From Prorocentrum cordatum (lineage: Eukaryota > Sar > Dinophyceae > Prorocentrales > Prorocentraceae), in assembly GCA_963575745.1 (NCBI GenBank), contig CAUYUJ010014180.1:247001-311000 (forward strand): DNA of 64,000 bases, written 5' to 3'. Below are positions 23,979 through 34,900 of this stretch, one piece after another. The stretch's first letter is position 1. Every line of letters begins with the position of its first letter. Under the pieces are notes generated by a model that was not told the DNA's origin, did not search any database, and worked only from the letters and a program-made list of their open reading frames with translations. Made by a program: the position numbers and the translations under genes.

Positions 23979-25789
23979 CCGCCCCTTCCTGGTGCACACG
24001 CGCTGGCGTCCCAGCCGCGACACCCACGGCCCAGGGCGGTGAGATGGGCGCGCACGCGTTCCCTGCTGCTGTCCCTCCTCGCCTTCGCTTCTGCTTCTCT
24101 GGTTCATGTCCTTCCCTCTTCTCCAGACGCTAGTCGCGACTTTGCTTTCAGAGCACCGCGTCCTCCAGGTCTGCCGGGGGCGGCGGGCGGTCGATTACGG
24201 CAGCGCCGAACCGCACCTTAGGGGCACAGAGAGACGCCGGTTCTGCGAGAATTACCTGGGCCTCTCCCCAGCCGCGTTTCGACCAGGATTCCGAGGCGGA
24301 TCTGGCCGTAGCAGCAAGGGCCCCCCCAGGAAGCCCAGGAGAGACGAGAGCGGAGGAAGGGCATCGGTGTGAGCACCTGCCCGTGCCCGTGCCCTGCCCC
24401 CATGGGCGCCCAGAGCCTGAGGCAGCATGAGGGCTAATTATGGACAACGCTGAAGGCACAGAAGGAGGGCCCATGCAGCACCCCGAGGCCCAGGACGGCT
24501 CTGGCCCTGGCACGGCGGCGGTGCTCAAGTGCCTCCCTTGGACGAGCGGCGACTCGATCGCCGAATTCTCCTCCGAGCACCACCGCCGACCCGCGCGGGC
24601 GAGGCGCGACGCCTCTGCGAGGGCGCTGCCTCGCCAGCGCGCAGCGCTGCCCCTCGAAGGGCGCCGCCGCCAGCGCCGGAGCCGAGGCAGCCGGCGGCCC
24701 GACGCTCAGCGCCGCCCACAACGCCGACGCCTCGGCCGGCTCGGGATCTCGAAGAGCGAGCAACTGGGTCACTGCGCGAGGGCGCGATCTTCGCGCCCTC
24801 GCGGGGCAGCCTTTGAGAGGGGCAGCTGCCCGGCCCAGGCCGCGACGCGCGAAAAAGCGCAATCATTTCTGGGCCCCTGCGGGCGACCTGGGAGCAAGGA
24901 CCTGGGAGGCCTTGAACCCAAAACCGTTCTCGCCTCGCTCCTGCTTCCGCCGCCTTCCGCCTGCCTTCCGCCGGCGGACCCGTCGCAATCTTACTTCCGC
25001 CTGCTTCAGCTAAAGGCGACGATGCGCCGAAGGCGATATGAGCGACGGGCAGAACGTGGTTCTACGAAGGACGATCTGGCGACCCTCCGCAATGGCTTGC
25101 GCAGGCCGTCAACGCGGCACTCCACGTGGGAAAGGGGGCACTCACGCGCGGCCTTACGGGGTCAGATTGCGCGCCAATGGCAGCGCAGTCGACAACTTCT
25201 GTAGGTCACATGAACGCCCTCCGCGACCCCGCGTGCATCAGCGACCGCGCGCAAACGCAGGCGATCGGAAGCTGATCGTGTATACGCACGTCCGACACGA
25301 TTATGTAGTCCAACAAGCTTGTAGCATGTCGATGCCCGAGTGGTGTGGCCGGAAAGCGCCCGCGACGGAACTTACACTGTAAGATCTCGGAACGCGCGCT
25401 TCGCCCCTGTGTGCCCAACGCACACATACGATTTATCTGGGCGATGCCGACATCTGGCCGCGCGCACAGGAGGGTGGCGCGAGGGGGGGGTCCTCAGAAG
25501 GCCCAGAAGGCCTCCGGCCTTCTGAGAAGCTGTCAGGGCCTTCTCCGACCTCCGAAGCCACCGAAGGTTTCTCAGAAGGCGCAAGGGCTTCTGAGAAGAC
25601 CTCGCCACCTGCTGAGAATAGGCCTGCACCCTCCGCTTCCCCCGTCGGCGCGTCGCCGACACAAGCTGCGCGGCGCAGGAGGCGGCCGCGATGGCCGACT
25701 GCGTGACCGTCGCTAGGGCCGAACGCCCAGTCTGCAATTTGTGTAAATGTTGTACAAAATAACACGTATCGTCATGAACTTCGAGGGAT
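23979..25789. other. No gene recognised; hairpins near 24840 and 25495
   Basis: GC-rich sequence. GCGACGCGCGAAAAAGCGC near 24840 belongs to the recurrent GCGCGAAGCGCG group. CAGAAGGCC...GGCCTTCTG palindromes cluster at 25495-25640. Open frames such as the 254-codon one at 24440-25204 are rich in Arg/Ala/Pro and show no domain. Confidence 0.4.
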
Positions 25790-26430
25790 TCTCAAGCGGG
25801 AGCCCCATTTTGAAAAGGAACTGCCCTCGATCCCCGAGCAGTGCTAGATTGGTTGAAGCTTCTGGTCATGAAAGGTAAGGAAATCACAGAAAGAGAGAGA
25901 CATCTTGAAAAGGATCTGTCCTCCATTCATCTGGCTGGCGCATGCATGTTGAACCAAATCATCACGGCGCTAAGGCGAGCGCCCCCCTTTGTGAGAGACC
26001 TGTGTTCCATCCTGGCACCTGTTGCAGATGTACTCGGCGCTAATGCGAGAGTCCGACCTTGAAAACATGCCCTCCGTGAGATCAACTATTGCAAGCGTTC
26101 AATCCAAATGTGCGCCGCGCTGTAGCCAGAGCTTCATGTTGAAAACGACCCCCATCATCCCTGGATGTGTTGAAGACCGTTCAATCGAATTTGTGTGGCG
26201 CTAAGGCGAGAGCCGCGTTTTGAAAGCGATCCCCCCACCCCACCCCTGAAGCTGTTGCAGGCTTGAAAGACGAAGGTGCGCGGCTCCGAGGTGAGAGCCA
26301 CATGTTGAAAAGAAGCCGATGTTTCTTCTTGAAGCTGTTGCACACTATACAGCAAACGTGCGCGGCGCTAAAGCGAGAGCAACATTTTGGAAACGACCTG
26401 TGCTCCGTCCTTCAAACGGTTGCAAAGTTC
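25790..26430 (-). repeat. ~83-100 bp satellite array, inverted relative to the composite modules
   Basis: Units carry the reverse complement of the module core: GGCGCTAAGGCGAGAGCC followed by CATTTTGAAAA-like sequence, at about 25970, 26037, 26120, 26200, 26285 and 26370. Divergence between units is higher than in the arrays at 51600-52280. No flanking spacer or CTC tract is seen here. Confidence 0.75.
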
Positions 26431-26667
26431 AGGCTTGAGGATCACAAATTGGGGAGGCTTCATGGAGCGAGAGAATCTGAGCACTACTTGGGAAAACCCA
26501 AAGGCACCCCGAGGGCGACACACTGTCATCGTGCGACCATACTCTGAATATAAGGAACGAAGGGGCTCTCCTGACCACGACGAGCCAGGCCTCGTATATG
26601 CTCATCGACACGTTTCTCAATTCAAAGGAACGACATGAAAACCAGAGCCCCTTACTGAACCCAAAGT

Positions 26668-26668
26668 G

Positions 26669-26729
<61 letters not shown>

Positions 26730-26771
26730 CACTAGAACCATCGCGCGCGCTTCGCGCGCGCTCAGGTTCTA
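26668..26771. repeat. (TA)n tract followed by a GC hairpin
   Basis: After 26668-26727 (TA)n, bases 26733-26739 pair with 26765-26771 (TAGAACC/GGTTCTA) and 26743-26749 pair with 26755-26761 (GCGCGCG/CGCGCGC). A 3-nt internal loop separates the two stems and the terminal loop is CTTCG. A very stable hairpin is predicted in DNA or RNA. Confidence 0.8.
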
Positions 26772-26869
26772 GCAGGCCTCAGGCCTTGACGAGCTCACTG
26801 CTCCACTAAACGAGTGGACCACAAAAGGCTTGAACGGGACATGAAGAAGTGTCCATAACGCTAAACGCA

Positions 26870-27077
26870 TCATGGGCAATGGGAACGCTATGCGTGTCAA
26901 TCCGTATTCATGGAAATGTTCGGAGAAGGGGGGCGGAGGCCTGATGAATCGGGTTCCCAGAAGGTGTTCTGGAAACATGGCTTTTGGGGGCGTCTTGGGG
27001 AGCCTGTTTGGGCGTGCCGTCGTCGTCGTCATCGTCGTGATGTCGTCGTCGCCTCTTGGGGCGCGTCGTCGTCGTCG

Positions 27078-27117
<40 letters not shown>

Positions 27118-28130
27118 CTTCGTCGTTTCGTCGTCGTCGTCTTCGTCGGATGGACGCCTCCCAAGATCCATCCAGCGCTTCTGGACCTCCTCTGGAGGAC
27201 CTCCTGGCCCCATCCGTAGGACCGGCTGAAGCCGATCACTAAATCACAAACTCGGGCCCCAGCGTCCAGAGAAGCCAGAGCACGTCCCAGGTGCTACCAT
27301 ACGGTTCAAAAGGGCCTTTGGGGGCATCTTTGTGCGAAACGATCCGAGGAGGGCCGCGAGAAGGCGATCAGTCATGTTCCCAATTAACCTCCCTCCCCGG
27401 CAGCGTGGTGCTACTTCAGAGCCTCCGAAGACTCGCGGGCCCATGATGATGAACCATGTCCCCGAAAGGCTTTCTGGGGACATGATTTGTTGGGGTGTGT
27501 TGGGGGGCCTCTTGGGCGTTCCCTCGGGGCCCTTTGGGAGCCTCTTGGGGCTTTCTGGGGGTTTCATGGGGGCCTCACGGGGCTTCTTGGGAGCCTGTTG
27601 GTGGCCTCCGGGGGCCTTCTGGGGGCCTCTGGGGTCATAGGCCTCGAAATATTGGTGGGCCCTCTCGTGGGGCGCTCTCGGGGCACACTTGGGTTGTCTG
27701 GGGAGCCTCCTGGGCCGTCTTGGGTCCCTGTTCGGGGTCTCGTGGGCCGTCTTGGAGCGATCTGAAGGGCCTCCGAGGCCGTGAGGGAGCGCTGGGAAGC
27801 GGGAAAAACGAAAAGGCCAAAATATGTCGAAAACTCGCGGGAAATTGACGAATTGTGTCTGCCAGGGCCCCCTTGGGGAGCCTCTTGATGCCGTCCTGGA
27901 ACGCGTTGGAGTCCTCGTCGACCGTCTTGAAGGCATTGTGGGCGTTTTCGGGGCCTCGTGGGGCCGTCTTGGGCCCTCTTAGGACCGCCTTAGCCTGTCG
28001 TGGCCCGTTTCGGAGCGGGCCCAGGCCGTCTCAGGAGCTCTGGGACACCCCCCAACAAACCAAGGGGGGGAGGGTAGGTACAGGCACTGGCCCGCCGCCC
28101 CCTCTGGCCGACTCCGATATTATTTATCTA
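26870..28130 (+). repeat. CGTCGT plus GGCCTCTTGGGG composite array, copy 1
   Basis: A (CGT)n tract (27015-27150) is followed by degenerate ~12-bp GGCCTCTTGGGG/GGCCGTCTTGGG units (27480-28000) broken by an AT-richer island (27785-27865). The end is a G/C-run segment reading CCCTCTGGCCGACTCCGATA just before a long microsatellite. The same order is at 37100-38590. Confidence 0.7.
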
Positions 28131-28203
28131 TTTATATATATATATATGTGCAGAAACAGATATACATATACATATACATAGACATATACACATACACATA
28201 TGC

Positions 28204-28258
<55 letters not shown>

Positions 28259-29024
28259 AACATATACATGTACATATACATAAACACATACACATAAACA
28301 TACAAATGTACATGCATGTACACATACACACTCATATACATATACATATACTTATACATATGCATAACCATATACATATACATATACATACACATATACA
28401 TATACGTATACATATACATATACAGATACATGTATACATATACATATACATATACATATACCTATTCATAATCATACACATATACATGTACATATACACA
28501 TGCATATACATATACATACGCATACACATATACATATACATATATATATAGACAAATACCTATACATAGACATAGACATGGACCTAGACCTAGACATAGA
28601 CATATACATATACATATACATATTCATGGTCATATACATATACATATGCATATGCATATGCATCTACATATACATATGCCTAGGCATAGACATGGACATA
28701 CACATATACATATACTTATACATATACATATATATATATATGTACATATACATATACAAATACACACACATATACCTATGCATACGCATATACATATGCA
28801 TATACATTTACATATGCACGTATATACATATATATACATATACATGTACATATGCCTACATATATACATACATACACACATACGTACATTCATACATACA
28901 TACATACGTACATGTATATATGTATACATAGCAATGTGTATATATATATATATATATATGCACACGTACATATAAACATACATCCATGCACCCATCCATC
29001 CATACATGCATACATACAAACACA
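28130..29024. repeat. (ATACAT)n / (CATA)n microsatellite
   Basis: Almost 900 bp of TA and CATA/ATACAT repeats. The retroelement starting at 29025 is inserted within this repeat. CATA-type repeat resumes on its other side at 36936. Confidence 0.95.
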
Positions 29025-29300
29025 CATTTCTACAGCTGTACTTAGGCCCCACACCCAAGAGAGCCGCCTACTTAATTGTTGCTGTTGACCCTGACGTGCA
29101 GCCGCGGAGCGGTGACTATATTGGGAGCGGCCGCCACGTCAGGAAACCAACCTTTTCGAGAACTCTGCCTTGCCAAAGGTACGATCTCAAAGTGTCTGAA
29201 TGCCTGCAGGTTCAAACTTCTTCGCACACAGCTGCTTGAATTATCGAGAGCCCCTCCGCAGCTCTCGAGTGCACAACTGCAACTGTCCAAAAAATCTCGC
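29025..29300 (-). repeat. Split direct repeat B2 (276 bp)
   Basis: Matches 29441-29716 at an exact offset of 416 bp with one difference (CTCGAGTGCAC here, CTCGAGCGCAC in the other copy). It forms the outer 3' terminus of the element in coding orientation. Confidence 0.9.
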
Positions 29301-29354
29301 GCTCCCGGGTGGGAACTGAACCGTGCAGCGGAAGCAAAACGGGGCAGGGGTGGG

Positions 29355-29444
29355 GAGCCACTTGCAGCGGATGGCTGGCTCTCTCTCCCTCCCTTCTGCA
29401 GCCTATACTGAACAAAACACACGCTCTGAACTCGCTCAATCATT
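29355..29444 (-). repeat. Split direct repeat A2 (90 bp)
   Basis: Identical to 36846-36935. It joins directly onto B1 through CATT, so the A/B junction here mimics the junction of a circularised element. Confidence 0.9.
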
Positions 29445-29716
29445 TCTACAGCTGTACTTAGGCCCCACACCCAAGAGAGCCGCCTACTTAATTGTTGCTG
29501 TTGACCCTGACGTGCAGCCGCGGAGCGGTGACTATATTGGGAGCGGCCGCCACGTCAGGAAACCAACCTTTTCGAGAACTCTGCCTTGCCAAAGGTACGA
29601 TCTCAAAGTGTCTGAATGCCTGCAGGTTCAAACTTCTTCGCACACAGCTGCTTGAATTATCGAGAGCCCCTCCGCAGCTCTCGAGCGCACAACTGCAACT
29701 GTCCAAAAAATCTCGC
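29441..29716 (-). repeat. Split direct repeat B1 (276 bp)
   Basis: Internal copy of the terminal repeat at 29025-29300. It lies immediately downstream of ORF4, whose stop is at 29760. Confidence 0.9.
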
Positions 29717-29759
29717 TGGTTGATGTGCCCATATCCGGGACAGCGGGCATTCTCAAAAG

Positions 29760-31031
29760 TCACTGGGCGAGAGTGAAGGGGGGGGCTGTCGTCGACGTAG
29801 CGGTCGGAGTCGGCGACGATGAAGAAGACCCCCCCCTCGGCCCCGTATGCGCCCAGCGCTCTTCTATGGAGATGGCCAGGTAGCGGAGCTGGCGTCCCAG
29901 CCATCGTAAAAACCAGGGCCACGTGGCAGAAGGCATGCCTGGGGCATCTTCGATGTCCGCGATTGACAGGCTCAGGTTGGGCGGCGCCATCGTGTCTTGC
30001 ACGAGGGATTGTAGCGTCCGCCCTATCTCTGGAGCCTGAGGTCCGAAGTCGTAGCCCATCAGCGCCCAGGTCGGATTCGCCCAGCGGGGTCGAAAAGTCA
30101 CGTTCGCCGCGCGCCAGGCTAGAGCCACGTGGCCCGTCCTCAACCAGCGGACCTGAATGCTAAGCGACTGGAAGTCGCCATTCGGGTGAAACTTCTGGTA
30201 GTCACTGTCCACCACGGGGCGCCCAGGCGCCACGACACGTATGGCCGTCACCAGCTCCTGGGTCCACTCGGCGGGGAGCTGCAGGATGTTGCTGCCCTTC
30301 TCGCTGAGCACGAGCGCCTCGATGTCCTCTCCCGAGTCGAGGAAGAGGCGCCCTGACTTGCAGGTGGCCGATACGTTCAACAGGTCGTAGCCGCGCCACG
30401 CCGTCTCGCCCAAGGAGAGGGAGCCATCCGTGATGGCCGCCACGAACTTGGCCGCTGAGTCGGTCACGTTGGCGCCCGACGCGAGCACCCTGCTGGCGGC
30501 TCCTCCCACGCCCTCCACTAGGTCGGTGGCCGCGCGCACCGCCCTCGTCGCCGTCGGAAAGAGGGCCGCGGGGAGGACCGCCAGGACGGCGAGCAGCATC
30601 ATCGGGTGCCTCGAAGACGCCGCGCGTGCGGCGGCTAGGCCACCCAGCCAGTTCGCCCAGCCGCGGCGGCGTGGCGGTGCCCTAGGCACGGCCACGCTCC
30701 CTCGCGGCACGGTGGCGGGCTGCTCCACTGGCGCGGCCAGCTGCACGGACGCGACCCCCCCGGCCGTGGCCCCAGGCGGCGTCGCGGCGGCTGGCGGCGT
30801 CTCCGCCCGCCAGGAGGCCCCACAGGGCAGCTGCGGGACGGGCGCCTGGGCCGCTGGCAGCGCTCCACCAGGGTCAGGAAGCGGCGACGGCAGCGTCGGC
30901 ACGGGAGATGAAACCATGGACCAGGAGGCTGGCGATGATCGTGAGCCCCTCGAACTGGCCCCCGGTGACGCAGTCCTCCCCGGCAGGATCCACTGCCCGT
31001 TCGCCGACTTCCTGGAACCCTTAGGCGCCAT
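29760..31031 (-). CDS. ORF4 of the retroelement, unknown membrane protein (423 aa)
   Basis: I do not recognise this family. The start is ATG at 31031-31029, overlapping the recombinase stop by 11 nt. Residues 1-125 are Pro/Ala/Ser-rich and basic near RRRGW (121-125). A hydrophobic segment at ~143-162 (MMLLAVLAVLPAALF) is the only likely membrane span. The C-terminal ~260 residues form a mixed, folded-looking domain with four N-x-S/T sequons (NVT twice, NVS, NLS) and few Cys, ending in a Ser/Thr-rich tail. One could picture a type II membrane protein or an anchored accessory factor, but nothing shows function. The position as last cistron, the tight overlap and the intact frame argue that it is a real element gene rather than captured debris. 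Confidence 0.7.
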   Translation of the reverse strand: MAPKGSRKSANGQWILPGRTASPGASSRGSRSSPASWSMVSSPVPTLPSPLPDPGGALPAAQAPVPQLPCGASWRAETPPAAATPPGATAGGVASVQLAAPVEQPATVPRGSVAVPRAPPRRRGWANWLGGLAAARAASSRHPMMLLAVLAVLPAALFPTATRAVRAATDLVEGVGGAASRVLASGANVTDSAAKFVAAITDGSLSLGETAWRGYDLLNVSATCKSGRLFLDSGEDIEALVLSEKGSNILQLPAEWTQELVTAIRVVAPGRPVVDSDYQKFHPNGDFQSLSIQVRWLRTGHVALAWRAANVTFRPRWANPTWALMGYDFGPQAPEIGRTLQSLVQDTMAPPNLSLSIADIEDAPGMPSATWPWFLRWLGRQLRYLAISIEERWAHTGPRGGSSSSSPTPTATSTTAPPFTLAQ

Positions 31032-31995
31032 GCACTGAAAGGGCCTGGAGGATATACCAGGCCCAATGGTGGCTCGCCCAGGACAAAGCGGTCTCGAAGC
31101 CCTGAAGGCGGAGAGTCGTGCTGATCTGAGCCGCCGTGACTACATCGATGTAAATTCTCAAACTTGAATCCATTCGCCAACGGCCCGTTTCTCGTATAAC
31201 TTCAAAGGGAACTCCCAAAGCAGACGCTTCTGATGCATAGCCGGCCCTCGGACTGTGTGGGGTCCACCTTGTGTCGAGCCCGTGCCCCTTCTGGATCTCC
31301 ATGAGCTCCCTCCGATAGACCTCCATGGGGTACGGGAAAAGGCGTTGGCCAGCAGGCGTAATCGAGCGGAGGTGACGAAGGATGCGAAAGAAGACGGCAT
31401 CTTTTGGCAAGCGGAGCGCCACAGCCTGGGCCCGCTTGGCCTTGGTACCGGTCTTGAGGCCGAGCCCGATCACGAGGGCCCCCTCACTCTGATGGTAGCC
31501 GCCGTCCTCTGGGAAAGTCAGGTCGTCCACCGTGAGCCCCAGCATCTCGGACGGCCGCAGGCCCACGTGGGCCTGGAGCGCGACGCCTGCGCCCAGGCGC
31601 GGCCGTCCTCGGCTGGCGATCTGTACTGCCATCCACCTGCTCGGTCTCGACGTCATGGGGGCGGTGTGCCTGGCAGGGTTCAGGATCGTCCATCCTCTGA
31701 TGGCGGCGTGCGCGCAGGCCAGCTTGCCCTTCAGCCTAGGGAAACGGAACTCCAGCGCGCTGACGGTGGTGATGAACTGCGCCCTCGTCAGCTCCTCGCG
31801 TAGGCTATGTTTGAATTCAATCAGCGCGTCGTCCCACTCGTCCGGTGTCCACGGAGACGCGTGGTGCAGCTGGCACCACGACACCAGGCGGGCGGCTGCA
31901 AGTTTATAGTGGTCCAGCGTCTTCGCGGTGACCCTGCCCTCCAGGTGGGGGTCGACTGCGGCTGCTGGCGGCCCCTCGGGCCTGGCACTTGTCAT
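31021..31995 (-). CDS. Tyrosine recombinase (324 aa)
   Basis: The catalytic set is complete: R147 in VGLRPSEMLGL, H247-x-x-R250 in TPHSPRAGYAS, W273 in GRWRM (position of the third His/Trp) and Y282 in LRIYIDVV. The N-terminal ~100 residues fit the core-binding SAM-like domain (KTLDHYKLAAARLVSWCQ). Such enzymes integrate the circular DNA intermediate of DIRS-like retroelements without target duplication. The start is ATG at 31995-31993, which overlaps the Pol stop as ATGA and suggests translation by termination-reinitiation. It ends at 31021 inside the ORF4 start. The frame stays open upstream for thousands of bases, but that extension is a shadow of Pol. Confidence 0.9.
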   Translation of the reverse strand: MTSARPEGPPAAAVDPHLEGRVTAKTLDHYKLAAARLVSWCQLHHASPWTPDEWDDALIEFKHSLREELTRAQFITTVSALEFRFPRLKGKLACAHAAIRGWTILNPARHTAPMTSRPSRWMAVQIASRGRPRLGAGVALQAHVGLRPSEMLGLTVDDLTFPEDGGYHQSEGALVIGLGLKTGTKAKRAQAVALRLPKDAVFFRILRHLRSITPAGQRLFPYPMEVYRRELMEIQKGHGLDTRWTPHSPRAGYASEASALGVPFEVIRETGRWRMDSSLRIYIDVVTAAQISTTLRLQGFETALSWASHHWAWYILQALSVHGA

Positions 31996-34900
31996 AGTTG
32001 GACCCCGCGAGGCGGTGCTGCCAAAGTGGTCTTGGCCGCGGGGGTCCTGGGCTCCTTCGAGAAAGCGTCGAAACATGGTCTCGATCGTGAGAGCTGATCG
32101 GCGGGCTGCCTCTCCGTGTCCACCCACGGTAGGTGCTGCCGTATGTCTGTGATGGCCGAGAGCGCCGCTCGCTTCCGTAGTACGTAGTTGAGGCCTCCAG
32201 AGGTCGACCTCCCCTTGGCGAACGCCCAAGCAGTTACCATGTTGTCTTCCATATTCATCACTTTGGTGCGGTGGGCGTAGCTCGCCCAGGCTAGCCTTTC
32301 CAGCGGCACTAGTGCGGCTCGAGCCTCGCCCAGGGTGATGTGGTCGGCAAACCTCCACCTCCCGGCCAGCAGCTCGGTCCACTCGATGTCTGAGCTCAGC
32401 GCCTCGGCGGGGATCGCACTCACAGGAGTGAAAGCCTTCAAGGTGCGGACGCCGCGCTTGACCACCTTCTCGATCTGGCCGTTGCGCAGCAGCGCCTTCC
32501 CTGGTCTGAGGCCCGCCTCCCACATGGCCTCCTGGACCTCCGCGGGAAGCAGGGCGCCGACCACTCCGAAGCCGCCCGCGTCCACCGCGTTGTCGCCCTC
32601 CGCGTCCGTCGCGAGGGTGACGGGGTAGAAGGGCGCGCCCAAGTCGGCGTAGAGGCCCATCACCCCCCTCATCATGGCCACTGCCTCCCGTCGAGCCGAG
32701 CTCCACCACCGGCGTCGTCTCGGGCCCTCGAGTGCGGCGAAGGCGAAGATGTGCTGGGGGGCGGCCAGCCAGTGTCTGGCCACGAGCGCCGCCCAGATCC
32801 AGACGCCGATGACGGACCTCAGGCTGTCTAGGTTCACCACGTGCTGGCGGGTGAGGTGCTCCAGGGCGCGGTAGAGCAGGAGGGCCTTCGCGGCAGGGGC
32901 CCGCACCCTCGCCGGTCTCTCCTCCAGCTCGTAACCGATGATCTTGGTCATCTCGCCCCTCCTCCGACGGTCCTTGACCAGGAAACCGATCCTCTCCAGC
33001 GCCTCGGCGGACTTGTGGAGGGCCACGTCGCACTCCAACTCCGACTCGGGCTGCTCCTTCAGCTGGGACATGAACAGGCAGTCGTCGATGTGCAAGTAGA
33101 TGCCGACGTCCGCCTCTCGCAGGATCGCGTTCCTGCCCCTCGCCGAAACCTCGTTCAACACCAGTAGGCCTTTGGAGTTGGCTCCAGCTGTCCGTCTCGA
33201 ATAGTCTCCTATGCGTCGGACCGCGATGTCTGCTCTCAAATGCCCCGTAGGGCCGCTCCCTTCTGCCAGCATCCTCTTGAAGTTCATCACAAAGAGGCCG
33301 GCAATCGCACAGCAGAGCCTGTCGGGGTAGGCGGCCAGGCGGGCCGAAACAAACTTCCCGTTTTGCTTCCCAACGCTCACTTCGTGGCGGTGGTCTCCTC
33401 GACAGCGGCGGCCGTCGAGCATCTCCAGGTGGTATAAGTTGCCGGCGAGACACGTGGGCTTCCGGGTGGGGCTGCCGTAGGTGCACTGGTCGAAGACTGC
33501 TCTCGTAGCCCCCGTTCTCTCCTCCAGCGCTCGCTCCAAGTCCGTCGCCCACACCGACGGGGAAGGATCCTCCCCTGGGTCCTCGGGATGCTCCATGAGC
33601 CAGAGTCCTCCGCGAAGTGCCACGGCCTCGCAGAAGGACAGGAAGTTCAGCATGGCCACGTTGCCCTCGTCCAGGCGCTGCTTCTCGTAGGCGGTCAACG
33701 TGTGGGCTGGGACTCCCCAAGCCCACATCCCTCGCCGCCTGAGGGGGCGCGGCCCCCGTCCACCCGCCATGTCGACGAAGCGGGCGCGGCTCCACGTGGC
33801 ACAGGGTGGGCCTCCGACCACCGCGTCCACCAAACCCTCCTCGATCAGCGTCATGAGGAGGTCGAAGGTGTCCTGCTTGGTCAGGTCCCAGCGCGAGTCG
33901 AACCCGAGGTCGCACGACAGCACGAGGATCTCCAGGTCCTCGTCCCTGCCCAGCTCGGTCAGGTGCTCCTCCAGGTCGCCTGCGCGCCGTGGGCCCGAGA
34001 AGAGGTGCAGCACCACGAACACGCGTCGGCGAGACGCCTTCGCCGCCCGTACTACGCTGCACCACTCCTGCACTCCGTAACCGACGGACGGGGCGGTCGC
34101 CTGGCGCCGCAGGGCCTGGCGCGCCACCCAGTCCTCGTCCTCGCCGCCAGCGCAGAGCTGGCACTCCTCGGTTGAGTCGAAAGCCTCGGTCTTCCCGATG
34201 TTCAAGTGGTGATGCAACGTCATACCCACGACCCTCATGTTGATATTCATCAGCACGTGCACCGAGTGGGAGTTGCCCATGACCAAGCGGGTCCACATCG
34301 GGTAGATCCACTCCTGCGGCATCACCTCCAGCTGCTGCTTGACGTCCAGGAGGTCCCACACGTCCGCCGCCAGCACGGGGGGAGCGGCCTGCCATGGCCA
34401 CATCCAGCTCGGCACCTCCACGTAGGAGAAAGCGTTGGACTCGTCCAGCGCGGCCCCCGCGATCGCATCGCCACCAGCGTGCAACCGCAGGAGGGCTCCT
34501 CCCCCGTGAAGGCCGTGCTCCTCGCGCTCCTGCACCTCCCTCGTCATGTAGTTGAAGGCGCAGGTCATCAGGATCTTGCGTTGACGATCTCCCGAGCGTT
34601 TCGGCACAACCGTGAGCCCTGCCACGGCTCGTATCTCGTTCTCCTTTGCGAACCTCCACATTCCCTTCACCAGGTCGGGTCTGTTCAGGTATTCCACGTA
34701 CTCGCCGCGCTCGCCCCCCAGGAAGCCGTACTTGGTTTCCAGCTCCTTGAAGATCACCTGGCTCCGCGTCTCCGGGTCGGCCATGACGTTGCTCTCCAGC
34801 TCGTAGAAGGCCGCCTCCTCGGGGTCGAGGGCCTCCAGCATCCTGACCTTCCTGTCCGACACGGGCTCGTCCACGGCCCAGGCCTTCAGCGTCACGTGGG

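Noticed and set aside
24440-25204. 254-codon plus-strand frame as a host gene
   Set aside because: Arg/Ala-rich composition expected from GC-rich DNA, competing frames on both strands, no motif or splice evidence.
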